Source of the DNA: Hoeflea sp.
GTDB taxonomy: Bacteria > Pseudomonadota > Alphaproteobacteria > Rhizobiales > Rhizobiaceae
Assembly (NCBI RefSeq): GCF_002733955.1
Contig: NZ_NVXQ01000001.1
Location: 434,001-498,000 of the forward strand
Reading direction: 5' to 3'
Length of the DNA: 64,000 bases
The notes under the pieces were generated by a model. The model was not told the DNA's origin. It did no database searches and saw only the letters and a list, made by a program, of their open reading frames with translations. This document shows, one piece after another, positions 1-8,892 of this stretch (positions are counted from its first letter, which is position 1; each line of letters starts with the position of its first letter). The position numbers were made by a program, and so were the translations under genes.

Positions 1-8
1 CCGCGCAC

Positions 9-37
9 AAAAAAACCGCCAGAGATCTCTCTGGCGG
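9..37 (-). terminator. Rho-independent terminator of the small DUF1328 gene
   Basis: A perfect 9-bp stem (ccgccagag/ctctggcgg, positions 16-37, loop atct) is followed on the minus strand by a run of seven T (plus-strand A 9-15). It lies 40 bp past the stop codon of the gene at 78-239. Confidence 0.85.
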
Positions 38-77
38 TCGAGGTGCTTCAGCTTGGGAGGGTGAAGAACGTGTCGCA

Positions 78-239
78 CTAGGCGATGGCGACGATACCGA
101 GGACGGCGAGCAGGAACAGGATCAGCACGATGCCGATCAGCAGTTTCGCGCCGGTCATGGCGGCACCGGACAGGCGGCCAAAGCCCAGAAGGCCCGCGAC
201 CGCGGCAACAATAAGCAAAATCAGGATCCACTGGATCAT
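78..239 (-). CDS. DUF1328 (UPF0391) small membrane protein
   Basis: A 53-residue, almost wholly hydrophobic protein of two predicted membrane helices joined by a short Gly/Ala-rich turn (GLLGFGRLSGAAMTGAKLL). This is the UPF0391/DUF1328 pattern, a family of small inner-membrane proteins of unknown function common in proteobacteria. The start was set at the ATG at 239 because a GGAGG lies 7-8 bases upstream; a start at 260 would place that site inside the gene. It is monocistronic with its own terminator. Family match is by pattern recognition. Confidence 0.8.
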   Translation of the reverse strand: MIQWILILLIVAAVAGLLGFGRLSGAAMTGAKLLIGIVLILFLLAVLGIVAIA

Positions 240-331
240 TGGAAAACCTCCGTTTGGCAATTACGGGGGTCCAACGCCGCCGCTGGCGGTTTGGTTCCAT
301 GAACGGCCGTGATTTTGGCGGCCTGTCCGGC

Positions 332-784
332 TCAGACGTCCTCGCCGGGCCAGTCGACCAGGTAGTTTTCGAACTCGTCGACATCCACCTCGTTTTCGCT
401 CACCGTGCTGCCGCGCACCGAAACGCCGGCCTCGTGCACGGTGTTGGGATCGCCCGAAACCAGCGGATGCCACCAGTAGAGATCGGCGCCCTCGCGCACC
501 AGGCGGTAGCCGCAGGTTGGCGGCAGCCAGCTGATGGTCTCAACCTGCTCGGGCGTCAGGCCGATGCAATCGGGCACCGTGGCCTGGCGGTTTTCATAAT
601 CCTTGCAGCGGCAGGTGTGGCCGTCGAGCAGGCGGCAGGCGATGTTGGTCCAGGCGATTTCGCCGGTGTCCCAGTCCTCAAGCTTGTTGAGGCAGCAGCG
701 GCCGCAGCCATCGCACAGGCTCTCCCATTCGGCCTCGGTCATCTGAGCCAGCGTCTTGGCCTTCCAGAATGGCTTGGGGTCCAT
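332..784 (-). CDS. YcgN-family cysteine cluster protein (UPF0260)
   Basis: About 150 residues with the Zn/Fe-binding cysteine cluster typical of YcgN/UPF0260: [11 protein letters not shown] near residue 25, then a Cys before LLDGH, CRCKDY, and DCIGLTP. The C-terminal half carries the family signature [13 protein letters not shown]...WHPLVSGD. Biochemical function is unknown; the cysteines suggest metal binding. The ATG at 784 (MDPKPFWK) follows an AGGAAG site; the longer reading starts with a basic stretch atypical of the family. Divergent from the penicillin-binding protein gene. Confidence 0.88.
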   Translation of the reverse strand: MDPKPFWKAKTLAQMTEAEWESLCDGCGRCCLNKLEDWDTGEIAWTNIACRLLDGHTCRCKDYENRQATVPDCIGLTPEQVETISWLPPTCGYRLVREGADLYWWHPLVSGDPNTVHEAGVSVRGSTVSENEVDVDEFENYLVDWPGEDV

Positions 785-917
785 TGCCGTCTTCCTTTTT
801 CGTGTCTGCTTGCGCACGAGCGCGCGCTGGCGGCTTGTCCTTTGACTGAAAATGATCCAAAAGCATAGACCAAAGGGGCGAAACTGTGGTGCTATCGTGC
901 ATCCCGGTCAAAGCAAC

Positions 918-3155
918 ATGCGGCAATACATGCCGCCGCCGCCCGCAATGGACCCAAGACCCGTGCAAGACCCGTTCAACCAGGAAAACCGGCCGCGAAA
1001 GCGCTCCAACATCCTTCTCCGCATCGATTCGTGGATTGATTCCTCGATCTGGAATGCCGGTTTCCGCCTCGGCGAGATCTGGGAGGAGATCACCATCTTC
1101 TTCCGCCGCTTCCGCACCCGCGGGGCCTGGAAGGCAGTGTTCGAGATTGCCGGCGAAGGCATGAATGTCGGCGTTGCCGGTTTCGTGCTGCTTTTGGCGC
1201 TGGCGCTGCCGGCGTTTGAGGAAACCGCCGGAAACTGGCGCGCGCGCGATGATTTTGCCGTCACCTTCCTCGACCGCTACGGCAACGAGATCGGTCACCG
1301 CGGCATCATCCACGAGGATTCCGCGCCTGTCGACCAGCTGCCCGACCACTTCATCAAGTCGGTGCTGGCGACGGAAGACCGGCGGTTCTTTGATCATTTC
1401 GGCATCGATTTCCTCGGTCTCGTCCGCGCCATGACGGAAAACGTCAAGGCCAACCAGTTGGTCCAGGGCGGCTCCACCATCACCCAGCAATTGGCCAAGA
1501 ACCTGTTCCTGACCAATGAGCGGACGCTCGAGCGCAAGATCAAGGAAGCGTTCCTGGCCTTCTGGCTCGAAGCCAACCTGTCGAAGAAGGAAATCCTCCG
1601 GCTCTATCTCGACCGCGCCTATATGGGCGGCGGCACCTTCGGGGCGGCTGCGGCGGCGCAGTTCTATTTCGGCAAGGACATCACCGAGGTCTCGATTGCG
1701 GAATCGGCGATGCTCGCCGGCCTGTTCAAGGCCCCTGCCCGCTACGCGCCGCACATCAACCTGCCGGCAGCCCGGGCGCGCGCCAACGAGGTTCTGTCCA
1801 ATCTGGTGCAAGGCAACCTGATGACCGAGGGCCAGGTGATCGGCGCCCGGCGCAACCCAGCCAGCGTGATCGACCGGGGCGACCATGACGCGCCGGATTA
1901 TTTCCTTGACTGGGCCTTTGACGAGGTCAAGCGCATTGCCGGCGGGTTCGAGCAGCACTCCCTGATCGTGCGCACCACCATCGATCCGGGCATGCAGGAA
2001 GCGGCGGATGCCGCGGTCGAAGCCGGGCTCCGGCAATATGGCGAGCGTTACCGCGCCAGCCAGGCAGCGCTGGTGCTGATCGAGAATGGCGGCGCGGTGC
2101 GCGCCATGGTCGGCGGCCGCGATTACGGGGAAAGCCAGTTCAACCGCGCCTCCCGCGCGCTCAGGCAGCCAGGTTCCTCGTTCAAGATCTACACCTATTC
2201 GCTGGCGATGGAAAAAGGCATGACGCCGGACAGTTCGATCGTCGACGCGCCGATCTACTGGGGCAACTGGAACCCAAAAAACTATGCCGGCGGCTATTTC
2301 GGACGGATCGATATCAAGACGGCGCTTGCTCGTTCGGTCAACACAATCCCGGTGCGGCTCGCCAAGGAGCGGCTCGGCGAGGATCCGATCGGCCAGATCA
2401 TGGCGCAGGCGAAGAAATTCGGCGTCGAGACCCCGATCCGTCGCGATGTGACCATCCCCATCGGCACGTCGGAAGTCACGGTGCTTGATCAGGCGACCGC
2501 CTATGCGGTGTTCCCGGCCGGCGGCTACGAATCGCGCCGCCACGGCATTGAGCAGATCATGAATTACAATGGCGATGTGCTCTATGATTTCGAGCGCGAC
2601 GAGCCGCCGGCAAAACGGGTTCTGTCGGAAGACGCCGGCAATTACATGAACCAGATGCTGACCCGGGTGCCCTATGTCGGCACCGCCCGGCGCGCGGCTG
2701 TCGACGGCGTGCTCACCGGTGGCAAGACCGGCACCACGCAGGCCTATCGCGATGCCTGGTTCTGCGGCTTTACCGGCAATTTCACCGCTGCGGTCTGGTT
2801 CGGCAATGACGACTACACCTCGTCCAACCGGATGACCGGCGGCTCGCTGCCGGCGATGACGTTCAAGCGGCTGATGGATTATGCCCATCAAGGCATCGAG
2901 CTGAGAGCCATTCCCGGTGTCGAAAACCCGCTGCCGACCCCCAAGGCCACACCGTTGACTGCCAGCGCCTCGACCGATGCCGACGGCAATGTGGTACCAA
3001 CGCGGCAGCGCGTCAGGTCACTCAACCGCGAAACCACCGATTTGCTGCGGGGCCTGGCGGAGAAGCTCAACACTGCGCGATCACTGGGCGCTCCGGAGCG
3101 CTTGGCCAAGGTCGACGCGCAGCCGGAACTGGCTCCGTCCACGCTCGAGCAGTGA
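918..3155 (+). CDS. Class A penicillin-binding protein (PBP1A family)
   Basis: Bifunctional peptidoglycan synthase. A cytoplasmic N-terminus is followed by one membrane anchor (VAGFVLLLALALPAF). The GT51 glycosyltransferase domain has EDRRFFDHFGID (Glu about 153) and QGGSTITQQLAKN. The transpeptidase domain has the serine motif SSFK (Ser about 420, Lys about 423), SVN in ARSVNTIPV, and KTGTT (Lys about 603). Length is about 745 residues. The start is uncertain: ATG 918 and ATG 948 both lack a clear ribosome site, and the frame is open back to 852. All catalytic motifs are intact. Confidence 0.93.
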   Translation: MRQYMPPPPAMDPRPVQDPFNQENRPRKRSNILLRIDSWIDSSIWNAGFRLGEIWEEITIFFRRFRTRGAWKAVFEIAGEGMNVGVAGFVLLLALALPAFEETAGNWRARDDFAVTFLDRYGNEIGHRGIIHEDSAPVDQLPDHFIKSVLATEDRRFFDHFGIDFLGLVRAMTENVKANQLVQGGSTITQQLAKNLFLTNERTLERKIKEAFLAFWLEANLSKKEILRLYLDRAYMGGGTFGAAAAAQFYFGKDITEVSIAESAMLAGLFKAPARYAPHINLPAARARANEVLSNLVQGNLMTEGQVIGARRNPASVIDRGDHDAPDYFLDWAFDEVKRIAGGFEQHSLIVRTTIDPGMQEAADAAVEAGLRQYGERYRASQAALVLIENGGAVRAMVGGRDYGESQFNRASRALRQPGSSFKIYTYSLAMEKGMTPDSSIVDAPIYWGNWNPKNYAGGYFGRIDIKTALARSVNTIPVRLAKERLGEDPIGQIMAQAKKFGVETPIRRDVTIPIGTSEVTVLDQATAYAVFPAGGYESRRHGIEQIMNYNGDVLYDFERDEPPAKRVLSEDAGNYMNQMLTRVPYVGTARRAAVDGVLTGGKTGTTQAYRDAWFCGFTGNFTAAVWFGNDDYTSSNRMTGGSLPAMTFKRLMDYAHQGIELRAIPGVENPLPTPKATPLTASASTDADGNVVPTRQRVRSLNRETTDLLRGLAEKLNTARSLGAPERLAKVDAQPELAPSTLEQ

Positions 3156-3338
3156 GACGTCCCGGTGCGGTTGGGCAATGGTGCATATCGTGATGTTTTC
3201 AGGCCGGGTGACTGGTTATTGCTGCGCGATTGTGCTTTTTCCTGTCACGTGGTGCGGTTCCCATATCTGACCTGACGCCGCAACGATGCCCTTTGCGCGG
3301 CGGCCGCCGTGCATCCCTGTTGAAGGAAGTTCCGCCAC

Positions 3339-3926
3339 GTGTTTCGTCTGCCCGCCCTGGTTGCTCTGACACTGGCGATCGCTTTCGGCGTCGGTGCCTG
3401 GTCGGCGTCCTGGACGCTCAAGGCCACTTCCGGATTCGGGGCGATCAAGCTCGGGCCGTGGACTGCCTATCCCGAATTGCAGACGGCGAGTGCAGATCCT
3501 TTCGCCAAGGCACACCGCGCCGGCGATGGCCGCATCCTTCTGGGCCGGGCCGAAGGCCTGATCTTCACCGCCAGCAGCGATGAAACAGGGGCCGCTCTTT
3601 CAGGACGCTGCAGCTACGAGATCTCTGGCACGACGCCACCGGCACGGTTCTGGACACTCAGGGTCACGGATGGCGACGGCGGTCAGCTCGAAGCGCCGCC
3701 ACGGGTGCCGACCAGTTTCAATTCCTGGACCACCCTGCGCGACATCGATGGCAGTTTTCGCATCCGGCTCGATGCCGCTGCCAGTCCCGGCAACTGGATA
3801 TGGCTCGATACGCCCGGCACTGTCAGCCTGGTGCTGACCCTGATCGACACGCCGTCGGCAGCCTCGCTCAGCATGGTCGAGCTGGACATGCCGGCCATTT
3901 CCAGGATCGGATGCGATGATGCGTAG
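3339..3926 (+). CDS. DUF1214 domain protein with N-terminal membrane anchor
   Basis: A 195-residue protein with an N-terminal signal or anchor helix (PALVALTLAIAFGVGAW) and the DUF1214 pattern GPWTAYPELQTASADPFAKAHRA, then C.YEISG..PPARFWTLRV. It starts with GTG after an AAGGAAG site. Its stop overlaps the start of the DUF1254 gene, so the two are translationally coupled. In larger proteins DUF1254 and DUF1214 form one chain; here they are split in the order DUF1214-DUF1254. Molecular function is unknown. Confidence 0.85.
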   Translation: MFRLPALVALTLAIAFGVGAWSASWTLKATSGFGAIKLGPWTAYPELQTASADPFAKAHRAGDGRILLGRAEGLIFTASSDETGAALSGRCSYEISGTTPPARFWTLRVTDGDGGQLEAPPRVPTSFNSWTTLRDIDGSFRIRLDAAASPGNWIWLDTPGTVSLVLTLIDTPSAASLSMVELDMPAISRIGCDDA

Positions 3927-4473
3927 CGTGCTGCTGGCCATTGCAATCGGACTGGTCGGTGCGGCGTTCATCCACATCGTCATCATCCTGGCCTTGCCGA
4001 TGTGGACGGGCAAGGATGCATGGACCAAGGTTCAGGCCCTGGGTGAAACCAACCGCTTCTATTCGCTTGCCAATGAACCCAACCTGACCGGGCTTTACAA
4101 TGAAGACACGTATATTCGCAGCGCGATCTGCCGCTTCAATGTCAGCGACGGTCCGGTGCGGGTCGTCGCATCGGGCGATGTCCCCTACTGGACGGTGTCG
4201 GTCTATGACCGGGCCTCAAACGAGACCTACTCGATGAACGACCGGTCTTCCATCGGCAGCAGCGTCAACATCGTCTTCGTCACCCCGGCACAGATGCTCA
4301 GGCTACGCCGCTTCATGCCGCGGACGCTGGAGCGCTCGGTGCTGGTGGAACTCAAGCAGCCGGAAGGCTACGTCGCACTGCGCGCCGTCGCCCCGACGCC
4401 CAGCCAGAGACCGGCAGCGCGGGGTTTTCTGTCCAATGCGGTCTGCACCGGCATTACCATTGACCCGGCCTGA
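3916..4473 (+). CDS. DUF1254 domain protein with N-terminal membrane anchor
   Basis: A 185-residue partner of the preceding gene, overlapping it by 11 bases. The N-terminal hydrophobic helix (AIAIGLVGAAFIHIVIILAL) anchors or exports it. The core (YNEDTYIRSAICRFNVSDGPVRV...PYWTVSVYDRASNETYSMNDRS) matches DUF1254. The pair DUF1214/DUF1254 is conserved in rhizobia and probably acts together at the envelope, but no reaction is established. The ATG at 3919 is an equally possible start. Confidence 0.85.
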   Translation: MMRSVLLAIAIGLVGAAFIHIVIILALPMWTGKDAWTKVQALGETNRFYSLANEPNLTGLYNEDTYIRSAICRFNVSDGPVRVVASGDVPYWTVSVYDRASNETYSMNDRSSIGSSVNIVFVTPAQMLRLRRFMPRTLERSVLVELKQPEGYVALRAVAPTPSQRPAARGFLSNAVCTGITIDPA

Positions 4474-4491
4474 TCCGAGCCACCGTCTGGT

Positions 4492-5091
4492 TCAAGCCGC
4501 GCATAATTTCATGAAGTGCGCAAAGGCCTGGTTGGCGCGCTGCGTGATCGCGGCTTCCTCCATCGGCGGTGCGCGGCCGATGACGCGGCGGATCTGCAGA
4601 TCGCCCACCAGCAGGTTGAGGTAGAGGCCGACCGCCTCCTCTGTGCTATCAAACACCAGATCTCCCTCCAGGCGCGCGCGCTCCATGACCTTGCCGATAA
4701 GCGGCGCCACCGTTTCCCTGCCGCGTTCGGAAATCACCGCACCAAGCTCTCCGGTCGGGTCGGCGGCGGCTGCGCGGTTGAGCTGCACTGCACGTGGACT
4801 GATCAGCAATGACAAGAGACGCGGCCCGAGCGACTGAAGCAGCTCCAGCGGGCGCGCATTGCCGTCCAGCCCCTCTTCCAGCTGCTGCTTGACTTGTTCG
4901 GCATTGCGCAGCACCAGCGCCTTGAACAGGCCGGTCTTGTCGCCGTACCAGTTGTAGAGCGTTTCGTTTGACGCCTTCGCCGCCTTGGCAATCGCCAGCA
5001 TCGAGGCGCCGGCATACCCCTTGGCTTCGAGAACGGCATAGGCGGCCTGCTCGATCTTCTCCTGCCGGGTCGCCTTGTTCTCATCACGCAT
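4492..5091 (-). CDS. TetR/AcrR family transcriptional regulator
   Basis: About 199 residues. The N-terminal helix-turn-helix is clear: KIEQAAYAVLEAKGYAGASMLAIAKAAKASNETLYNWYGDKTGLFKAL. The C-terminal half matches the AefR-like TetR ligand domain pattern (LLSLLISPRAVQLNRAAAADP). The ATG at 5091 has AGGAGG six bases upstream. It is divergent from the operon starting at 5179, and a perfect 12-bp inverted repeat lies between them, so it probably represses that operon and itself. Confidence 0.9.
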   Translation of the reverse strand: MRDENKATRQEKIEQAAYAVLEAKGYAGASMLAIAKAAKASNETLYNWYGDKTGLFKALVLRNAEQVKQQLEEGLDGNARPLELLQSLGPRLLSLLISPRAVQLNRAAAADPTGELGAVISERGRETVAPLIGKVMERARLEGDLVFDSTEEAVGLYLNLLVGDLQIRRVIGRAPPMEEAAITQRANQAFAHFMKLCAA

Positions 5092-5113
5092 CACATGCCT
5101 CCTGCGGTTGACG

Positions 5114-5167
5114 ATAAGCGTAATTAAGTTTACGGATATTTGCAACCGTACACACAATTACGCTTAT
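5114..5167. promoter_or_regulatory. Perfect 12-bp inverted repeat, candidate TetR operator region
   Basis: ataagcgtaatt (5114-5125) and its exact reverse complement aattacgcttat (5156-5167) are separated by 30 bp, in the gap between the divergent tetR (start 5091) and the gene at 5179. A shorter inverted pair, tacgg (5131-5135) and ccgta (5146-5150), lies inside. A -35-like TTGACG is at 5108-5113. The right arm ends 11 bases before the ATG at 5179, so a bound dimer would block expression. The role is inferred from position and symmetry. Confidence 0.55.
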
Positions 5168-5178
5168 GGAGATGTGAA

Positions 5179-5470
5179 ATGCACAATCAGAACCAGACTT
5201 CCACAGCCGCCTTGTCTGTGCTGATCATTCTGCAGCTGGTCATGCTGACGGCGCTTTATGCCGGCGTCCCGCCGCACCCGCCGGTCGCCACACCCCCTGT
5301 TCGGCATCGCGCCGCTTCTGGGCGCGTCCTTGGGCGCTGCCGTTGCGGCGATCGTGCTTGGCAGCAACACGAGCCGCGCCGGCAGGTTACTCAGCCTTGC
5401 GGTTATTTCGAGCCTGGTCTCGGGCGCGCGGTTTGCCCCTGCTGCTCAACCGGAAGGACAGGAAGCATGA
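5179..5470 (+). pseudogene. Small membrane protein gene with a frameshift in a C5 run
   Basis: The reading from ATG 5179 (site GGAG at 5168-5171) gives MHNQNQTSTAALSVLIILQ, a membrane helix, then ALYAGVPPHPPVAT. At the run of five C (5293-5297) this frame turns into Arg/Cys-rich junk, while the +1 frame continues as a second hydrophobic stretch (PLFGIAPLLGASLGAAVAAI...LLSLAVISSLVSG). That second frame ends in a TGA overlapping the next ATG (ATGA at 5467-5470), as expected of a coupled operon. Removing one C restores a protein of about 96 residues. This may be a sequencing error, a true mutation or slippage. Confidence 0.6.
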
Positions 5471-5955
5471 TCGCGACGCGCATTCTGCCCCTCACCTCGC
5501 TGCTGCTGTCAGGGGCGATCTTCGGTTTCTTCTATGCCTGGGTCTGCTCCACCATGTGGGGGCTGGACGCTGCCGATCCGGCAACAGCTATTCGCGCGAT
5601 GCAGGCCATGAACGCGTCGGTGCGCAATCCGGTCTTCTTTCCTGCGTTTTTCCTGACGCCCGTCGTTCTGGCCCTGACCGCTGGCGCGCTCCTGTTGCAG
5701 AAGCAGCGGGATGCGGGCCTCTGGTTCGCGGCGGCGGCAGGCGTCTACGCGATCGGGGGATTTGCGCTGACAGGCTTGATCAATGTTCCGATGAACCAGG
5801 CCCTGGCACTGGTTGAGGTTCCCGGTTCAACAGAGGCGGCAGCCGAAATCTGGAAGAGCTATTCGGAGCCATGGCAATTCTGGAACCAGGTGCGGACCGC
5901 AGCCAGCGGCATCACTGTCTTGCTGACAGGCATCGGCCTGATCAAGATTGCCTGA
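5467..5955 (+). CDS. DUF1772 (anthrone oxygenase-like) membrane protein
   Basis: A 162-residue integral membrane protein with four hydrophobic segments and the DUF1772 pattern: SGAIFGFFYAWVCSTMWGLDA near the N-terminus, AMQAMNASVRNPVFF, and the C-terminal NVPMNQALA...WNQVRTAASG. Members include fungal anthrone oxygenases, but most bacterial ones have no assigned role. The ATG overlaps the stop of the frameshifted upstream gene, so its translation may depend on that gene being read through. Likely under the divergent TetR regulator. Confidence 0.8.
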   Translation: MIATRILPLTSLLLSGAIFGFFYAWVCSTMWGLDAADPATAIRAMQAMNASVRNPVFFPAFFLTPVVLALTAGALLLQKQRDAGLWFAAAAGVYAIGGFALTGLINVPMNQALALVEVPGSTEAAAEIWKSYSEPWQFWNQVRTAASGITVLLTGIGLIKIA

Positions 5956-6095
5956 AACGGGCCGGGACGATTTCCGGCACTCCTGTCGGACTGATGCGCC
6001 GGGTCAATATTTTCTGAAGCCCCAAGCAAGCGAGCCTTCTCAACTTCCATAACCTCTTCCGGCCCGACAGATAAAAACCGGCAGCCAGACGGTGT

Positions 6096-6329
6096 TCAGC
6101 GGGTCTTGCTTCGGCGTCGCTTCTTGCCGCTTGGTTTTTCCGGCGCAGTATCATCAAACATCGGCGCATGACGGGCGGGCCTCGAAATGTCGTCTGTTGA
6201 ATACAGCGGCTCTCGCTGCACCCCGGTGAACATCAGTATTTCTGCAGAATCCGCGGTGTGTTTGCTTGCGCTGTGCGACCGTTCAAGTTTTCGGCATCTC
6301 GTCGGATCAAAGGTCAATATTGTCGCCAT
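6096..6329 (-). CDS. Small basic hypothetical protein
   Basis: A 77-residue protein beginning MATILTFDPTRCRKLERS, with a central EILMFTGVQREP and a very basic tail (KPSGKKRRRSKTR). I recall short rhizobial proteins with a similar FFTGV core, but know no function. The ATG at 6329 is preceded by GGAG seven bases upstream, which supports this start over the longer reading. It stands alone between the DUF1772 gene and the DUF2336 gene. Confidence 0.6.
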   Translation of the reverse strand: MATILTFDPTRCRKLERSHSASKHTADSAEILMFTGVQREPLYSTDDISRPARHAPMFDDTAPEKPSGKKRRRSKTR

Positions 6330-6479
6330 TTCTGGACTCCAACTTGGTGGAACAGGAAATACGCTCGACATTCTTCTCCTTGCTGAATTTCATCTAGCGG
6401 CCTCTTGGTTAACAGCTTGCTAACGCTTTTGCGATAAATTGACCCAAGTGTGTAGTTGCGTTTGAGTAAGGTGTGCCCC

Positions 6480-7661
6480 GTGTCAGACAGTTTCCGCGAC
6501 CTCGAACGGCCTGATGGTGGCCGCCGCAAGGATGCCGTGATGATGGCCGCGATCAGCGGTCTCGAGTGCCTCGATCACCCGACTCGTCAGGATCTGGTGC
6601 GCTTTTCCCGGCTCTTTATCCCCCTCTACAAAACTGCAAGCCAGGAGGCCCGCCGCACAGCCTCGGCAACCCTGTCACGGCTGTCGAGATTGCCTGAGGA
6701 TGTGGCGGAGATGCTGATCAACGAACCGATCGCCATCGCAGCGCCGTTTATCGTTCATTACCCGCGGCTTAGTGAAACCGCGCTGACCCAGGCGGTGATG
6801 CGCCATGGTGCGCCGCATGCCCGCGCGGCCGCGCGGCGCTCGGACCTGTCGCCGCAGGCGATCGCCAAGCTGCAGGAACTCAAGGATCCATCCGTCGACA
6901 GTCTGCTGGTGCTGCGCGGGATGATTCCGGCACCGGCACAGCCGCTCGCACAACCGGAGTCTCAAACACAGCCGGCAAAAGCTCCGGCCGCGCCGCCTTC
7001 CCCTTCGCGGCAGAGCGTCACCGCGCCGCCGCTCGATCCGAGCGAACGGCTCAGGACCCAGCTCAAGGCGCTTGTGGCTGCGAGCCCGGCGCCGAAATCG
7101 CCGCTCAACCGGCCTACGAGCCCGCGCAAGCTTGGCAACACACAGCAAGCCGCCGCTCCCGCCCTTGCCGAACCGGCCACGGCATCAGCCAGGGCCACTG
7201 CACGACGCAGGGTTGGAGACGTGCGGCTGGCGCAGCTGGCGCGGCACGCCCAGACGGACCAGGAATCCTGGTTTGCAACCGCGCTTGCCGATGCCATGGG
7301 GGCAAGCTTCGCGCTTGCCGAACGCATCATGATGGATCTGTCTGGCCGGCAGCTGGCCACGGCGATGATCGGGCTTGGCGCACCGGAAGACACCATCAAA
7401 TCGGCGCTCGAGAGCTTCTTTCCGCATCTGGCCAAACCATCGGCCCGCTACACGCTGGCGACCGACCTGATCGAGGAACTCGACAGCGACAGCTGCGCCG
7501 CGCGGCTTCAGTCCTGGCAGCGCGCCGACAGCTACACCAATGGCGCCGCCTCCCATGTGCCCGCGCTTGCCGACGGCAAGCCGGTGCGTCAGGACCGCGA
7601 CCAGCGGGTCTCCCCGCGCGATGTGCGCGACCGTATGCTGCCCTCGCGCAAGACGGGTTGA
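6480..7661 (+). CDS. DUF2336 domain-containing protein
   Basis: About 393 residues. The N-terminal third (LECLDHPTRQDLVRFSRLFIPLYKTAS...LSRLPEDVAEMLINEPIAIAAPFI) is the alpha-helical DUF2336 repeat pattern found in alphaproteobacteria. The middle is Pro/Ala-rich and probably disordered (residues about 155-240), and a second helical region follows. GTG at 6480 was chosen because AAGG lies eight bases upstream; TTG 6456 or GTG 6471 are alternatives. Function is unknown. Confidence 0.8.
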   Translation: MSDSFRDLERPDGGRRKDAVMMAAISGLECLDHPTRQDLVRFSRLFIPLYKTASQEARRTASATLSRLSRLPEDVAEMLINEPIAIAAPFIVHYPRLSETALTQAVMRHGAPHARAAARRSDLSPQAIAKLQELKDPSVDSLLVLRGMIPAPAQPLAQPESQTQPAKAPAAPPSPSRQSVTAPPLDPSERLRTQLKALVAASPAPKSPLNRPTSPRKLGNTQQAAAPALAEPATASARATARRRVGDVRLAQLARHAQTDQESWFATALADAMGASFALAERIMMDLSGRQLATAMIGLGAPEDTIKSALESFFPHLAKPSARYTLATDLIEELDSDSCAARLQSWQRADSYTNGAASHVPALADGKPVRQDRDQRVSPRDVRDRMLPSRKTG

Positions 7662-7703
7662 GCGGGCGCAAGCACCGTTGAGATACAGTGAGCAAGAAGC
7701 GCG

Positions 7704-7982
7704 CTAACGGCCCGCTTTTCTCCATCCCGCCGCGCGCGCGTCAGCTTCCGAGCAGAACCACCGCTCACCATATTCGGGCCGGATGATGGTCGATCGGTAG
7801 TCCTTCTGACCGGGCACGTGGTAGATGTGCTCGCCGGTGCTGATACTGACGTTTCCCTTAATCGCACATTCCTTGCCGGAAACACTCGATTGCGGCGACT
7901 GTGACAGGAGGCGACTGACAGCCGTTGGCGCAACGAATGCGAGGGCAGAGACGACGACGACCGAAGCAGCGAACCGCGACAT
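7704..7982 (-). CDS. Secreted sunset-domain-like protein (ExoI-like annotation)
   Basis: A 92-residue protein with an N-terminal signal helix (FAASVVVVSALAFVAPTAV) and the compact motif CAIKGNVSISTGEHIYHVPGQ followed by GERWFCSEADARAAGWRKA. This pattern recurs in rhizobial proteins labelled ExoI-like and in the so-called sunset domain; the two Cys and His may bind a metal. Probably periplasmic. A GGGGGG stretch upstream of the ATG at 7982 could serve as ribosome site. No function is established. Confidence 0.75.
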   Translation of the reverse strand: MSRFAASVVVVSALAFVAPTAVSRLLSQSPQSSVSGKECAIKGNVSISTGEHIYHVPGQKDYRSTIIRPEYGERWFCSEADARAAGWRKAGR

Positions 7983-8080
7983 GATACCCCCCGAGCCTGA
8001 GTTACAGGCTCGAACCATGCACACCAAAGAATAATCCCTGCTGACGATAATCCTTAAAATTGTAGCATTCAGATCTCGCG

Positions 8081-8863
8081 TCAGTCCCCAATCAGCCTGA
8101 TCGGGCTGCCGACCTCGATGACGCCATCGTTGAGCACCTCGGCATAGATGCCCATGTCGAAATGGCCATAGGCCTTCTTCAACAGCTTGGGCACCATGAT
8201 GTCACGTTCGGCCGTGTCGGGATTGACCTCGGTGGCGAGACAGCGCTGGGTCCGGTGCAGCACGTTGAAGGTCACCTCACCCACCTGAATGTGGCGGCCG
8301 ACCAGATCGAGCTCGCTGAAGGCGGGCCAGCCCTCAAACACGATGTTTCCGCGAAAGCGACGCGCGTCGACCTCCCGCGAGATCTCCTTCTCAAACGCCC
8401 GCACCGAATCCAGGTTGATGAAGGAAATGGCGTTCATCAGCGTGGTCGAGGCCACGGACGCATCGGTGAAGCGATGCGGAAAGGCCGAAGCGAAGAACGG
8501 GACTTCCTCATCCTTGAGGTCGAGCAAGTCGGTGAGAAACCGGCTGGCCTCGCTGGCCCCTGTTTCGGTGTTCATGTCGAATTCAAGCTTCGGCTCGGCG
8601 CTGGTGCTGATCGTCAGGATCCTGGACCGGGCGTCAAACGCCGTTTCGAGACCGGCAAGCTTGGCGTGCTGCAGCAGAACGATAAAGCGGTTTTTCGGCA
8701 GCGGTTTGGGATCGGAGGGGTTAAAGCCGCTGTTTTTCTTGGCGAAACCGAACAGGCGATCGCCGGGGAAGCCATCACCGGCTGTGAGCACGGCCTGGTC
8801 ATGGCTTTGCGGACTGAGCCCCTTGATCGGGTAACTCGACAGCGAGAGGATTTTTCCGTTCAT
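8081..8863 (-). CDS. MOSC domain-containing protein
   Basis: A 260-residue protein with an N-terminal MOSC beta-barrel (ILSLSSYPIKGLSPQSHDQAVL...FPGDRLFGFA) and a C-terminal MOSC domain with the expected Cys in RTQRCLATEVNPDTAERD and later MGIYAEVLNDGVIEVGSPIRL. MOSC proteins carry sulfur or molybdenum-cofactor chemistry, as in mARC and YiiM. The substrate is unknown. It follows the amidase gene by 29 bases on the same strand and may be co-transcribed. Confidence 0.88.
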   Translation of the reverse strand: MNGKILSLSSYPIKGLSPQSHDQAVLTAGDGFPGDRLFGFAKKNSGFNPSDPKPLPKNRFIVLLQHAKLAGLETAFDARSRILTISTSAEPKLEFDMNTETGASEASRFLTDLLDLKDEEVPFFASAFPHRFTDASVASTTLMNAISFINLDSVRAFEKEISREVDARRFRGNIVFEGWPAFSELDLVGRHIQVGEVTFNVLHRTQRCLATEVNPDTAERDIMVPKLLKKAYGHFDMGIYAEVLNDGVIEVGSPIRLIGD

Positions 8864-8892
8864 GTCATTCTCTTTCGGGCTTCAATCGGGCT

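Noticed and set aside
678-2891. A 737-residue open frame on the minus strand
   Set aside because: It lies antisense to the penicillin-binding protein, whose catalytic motifs are all intact. High-GC third positions keep the opposite strand open; the product is His/Arg/Gly-rich and matches nothing.
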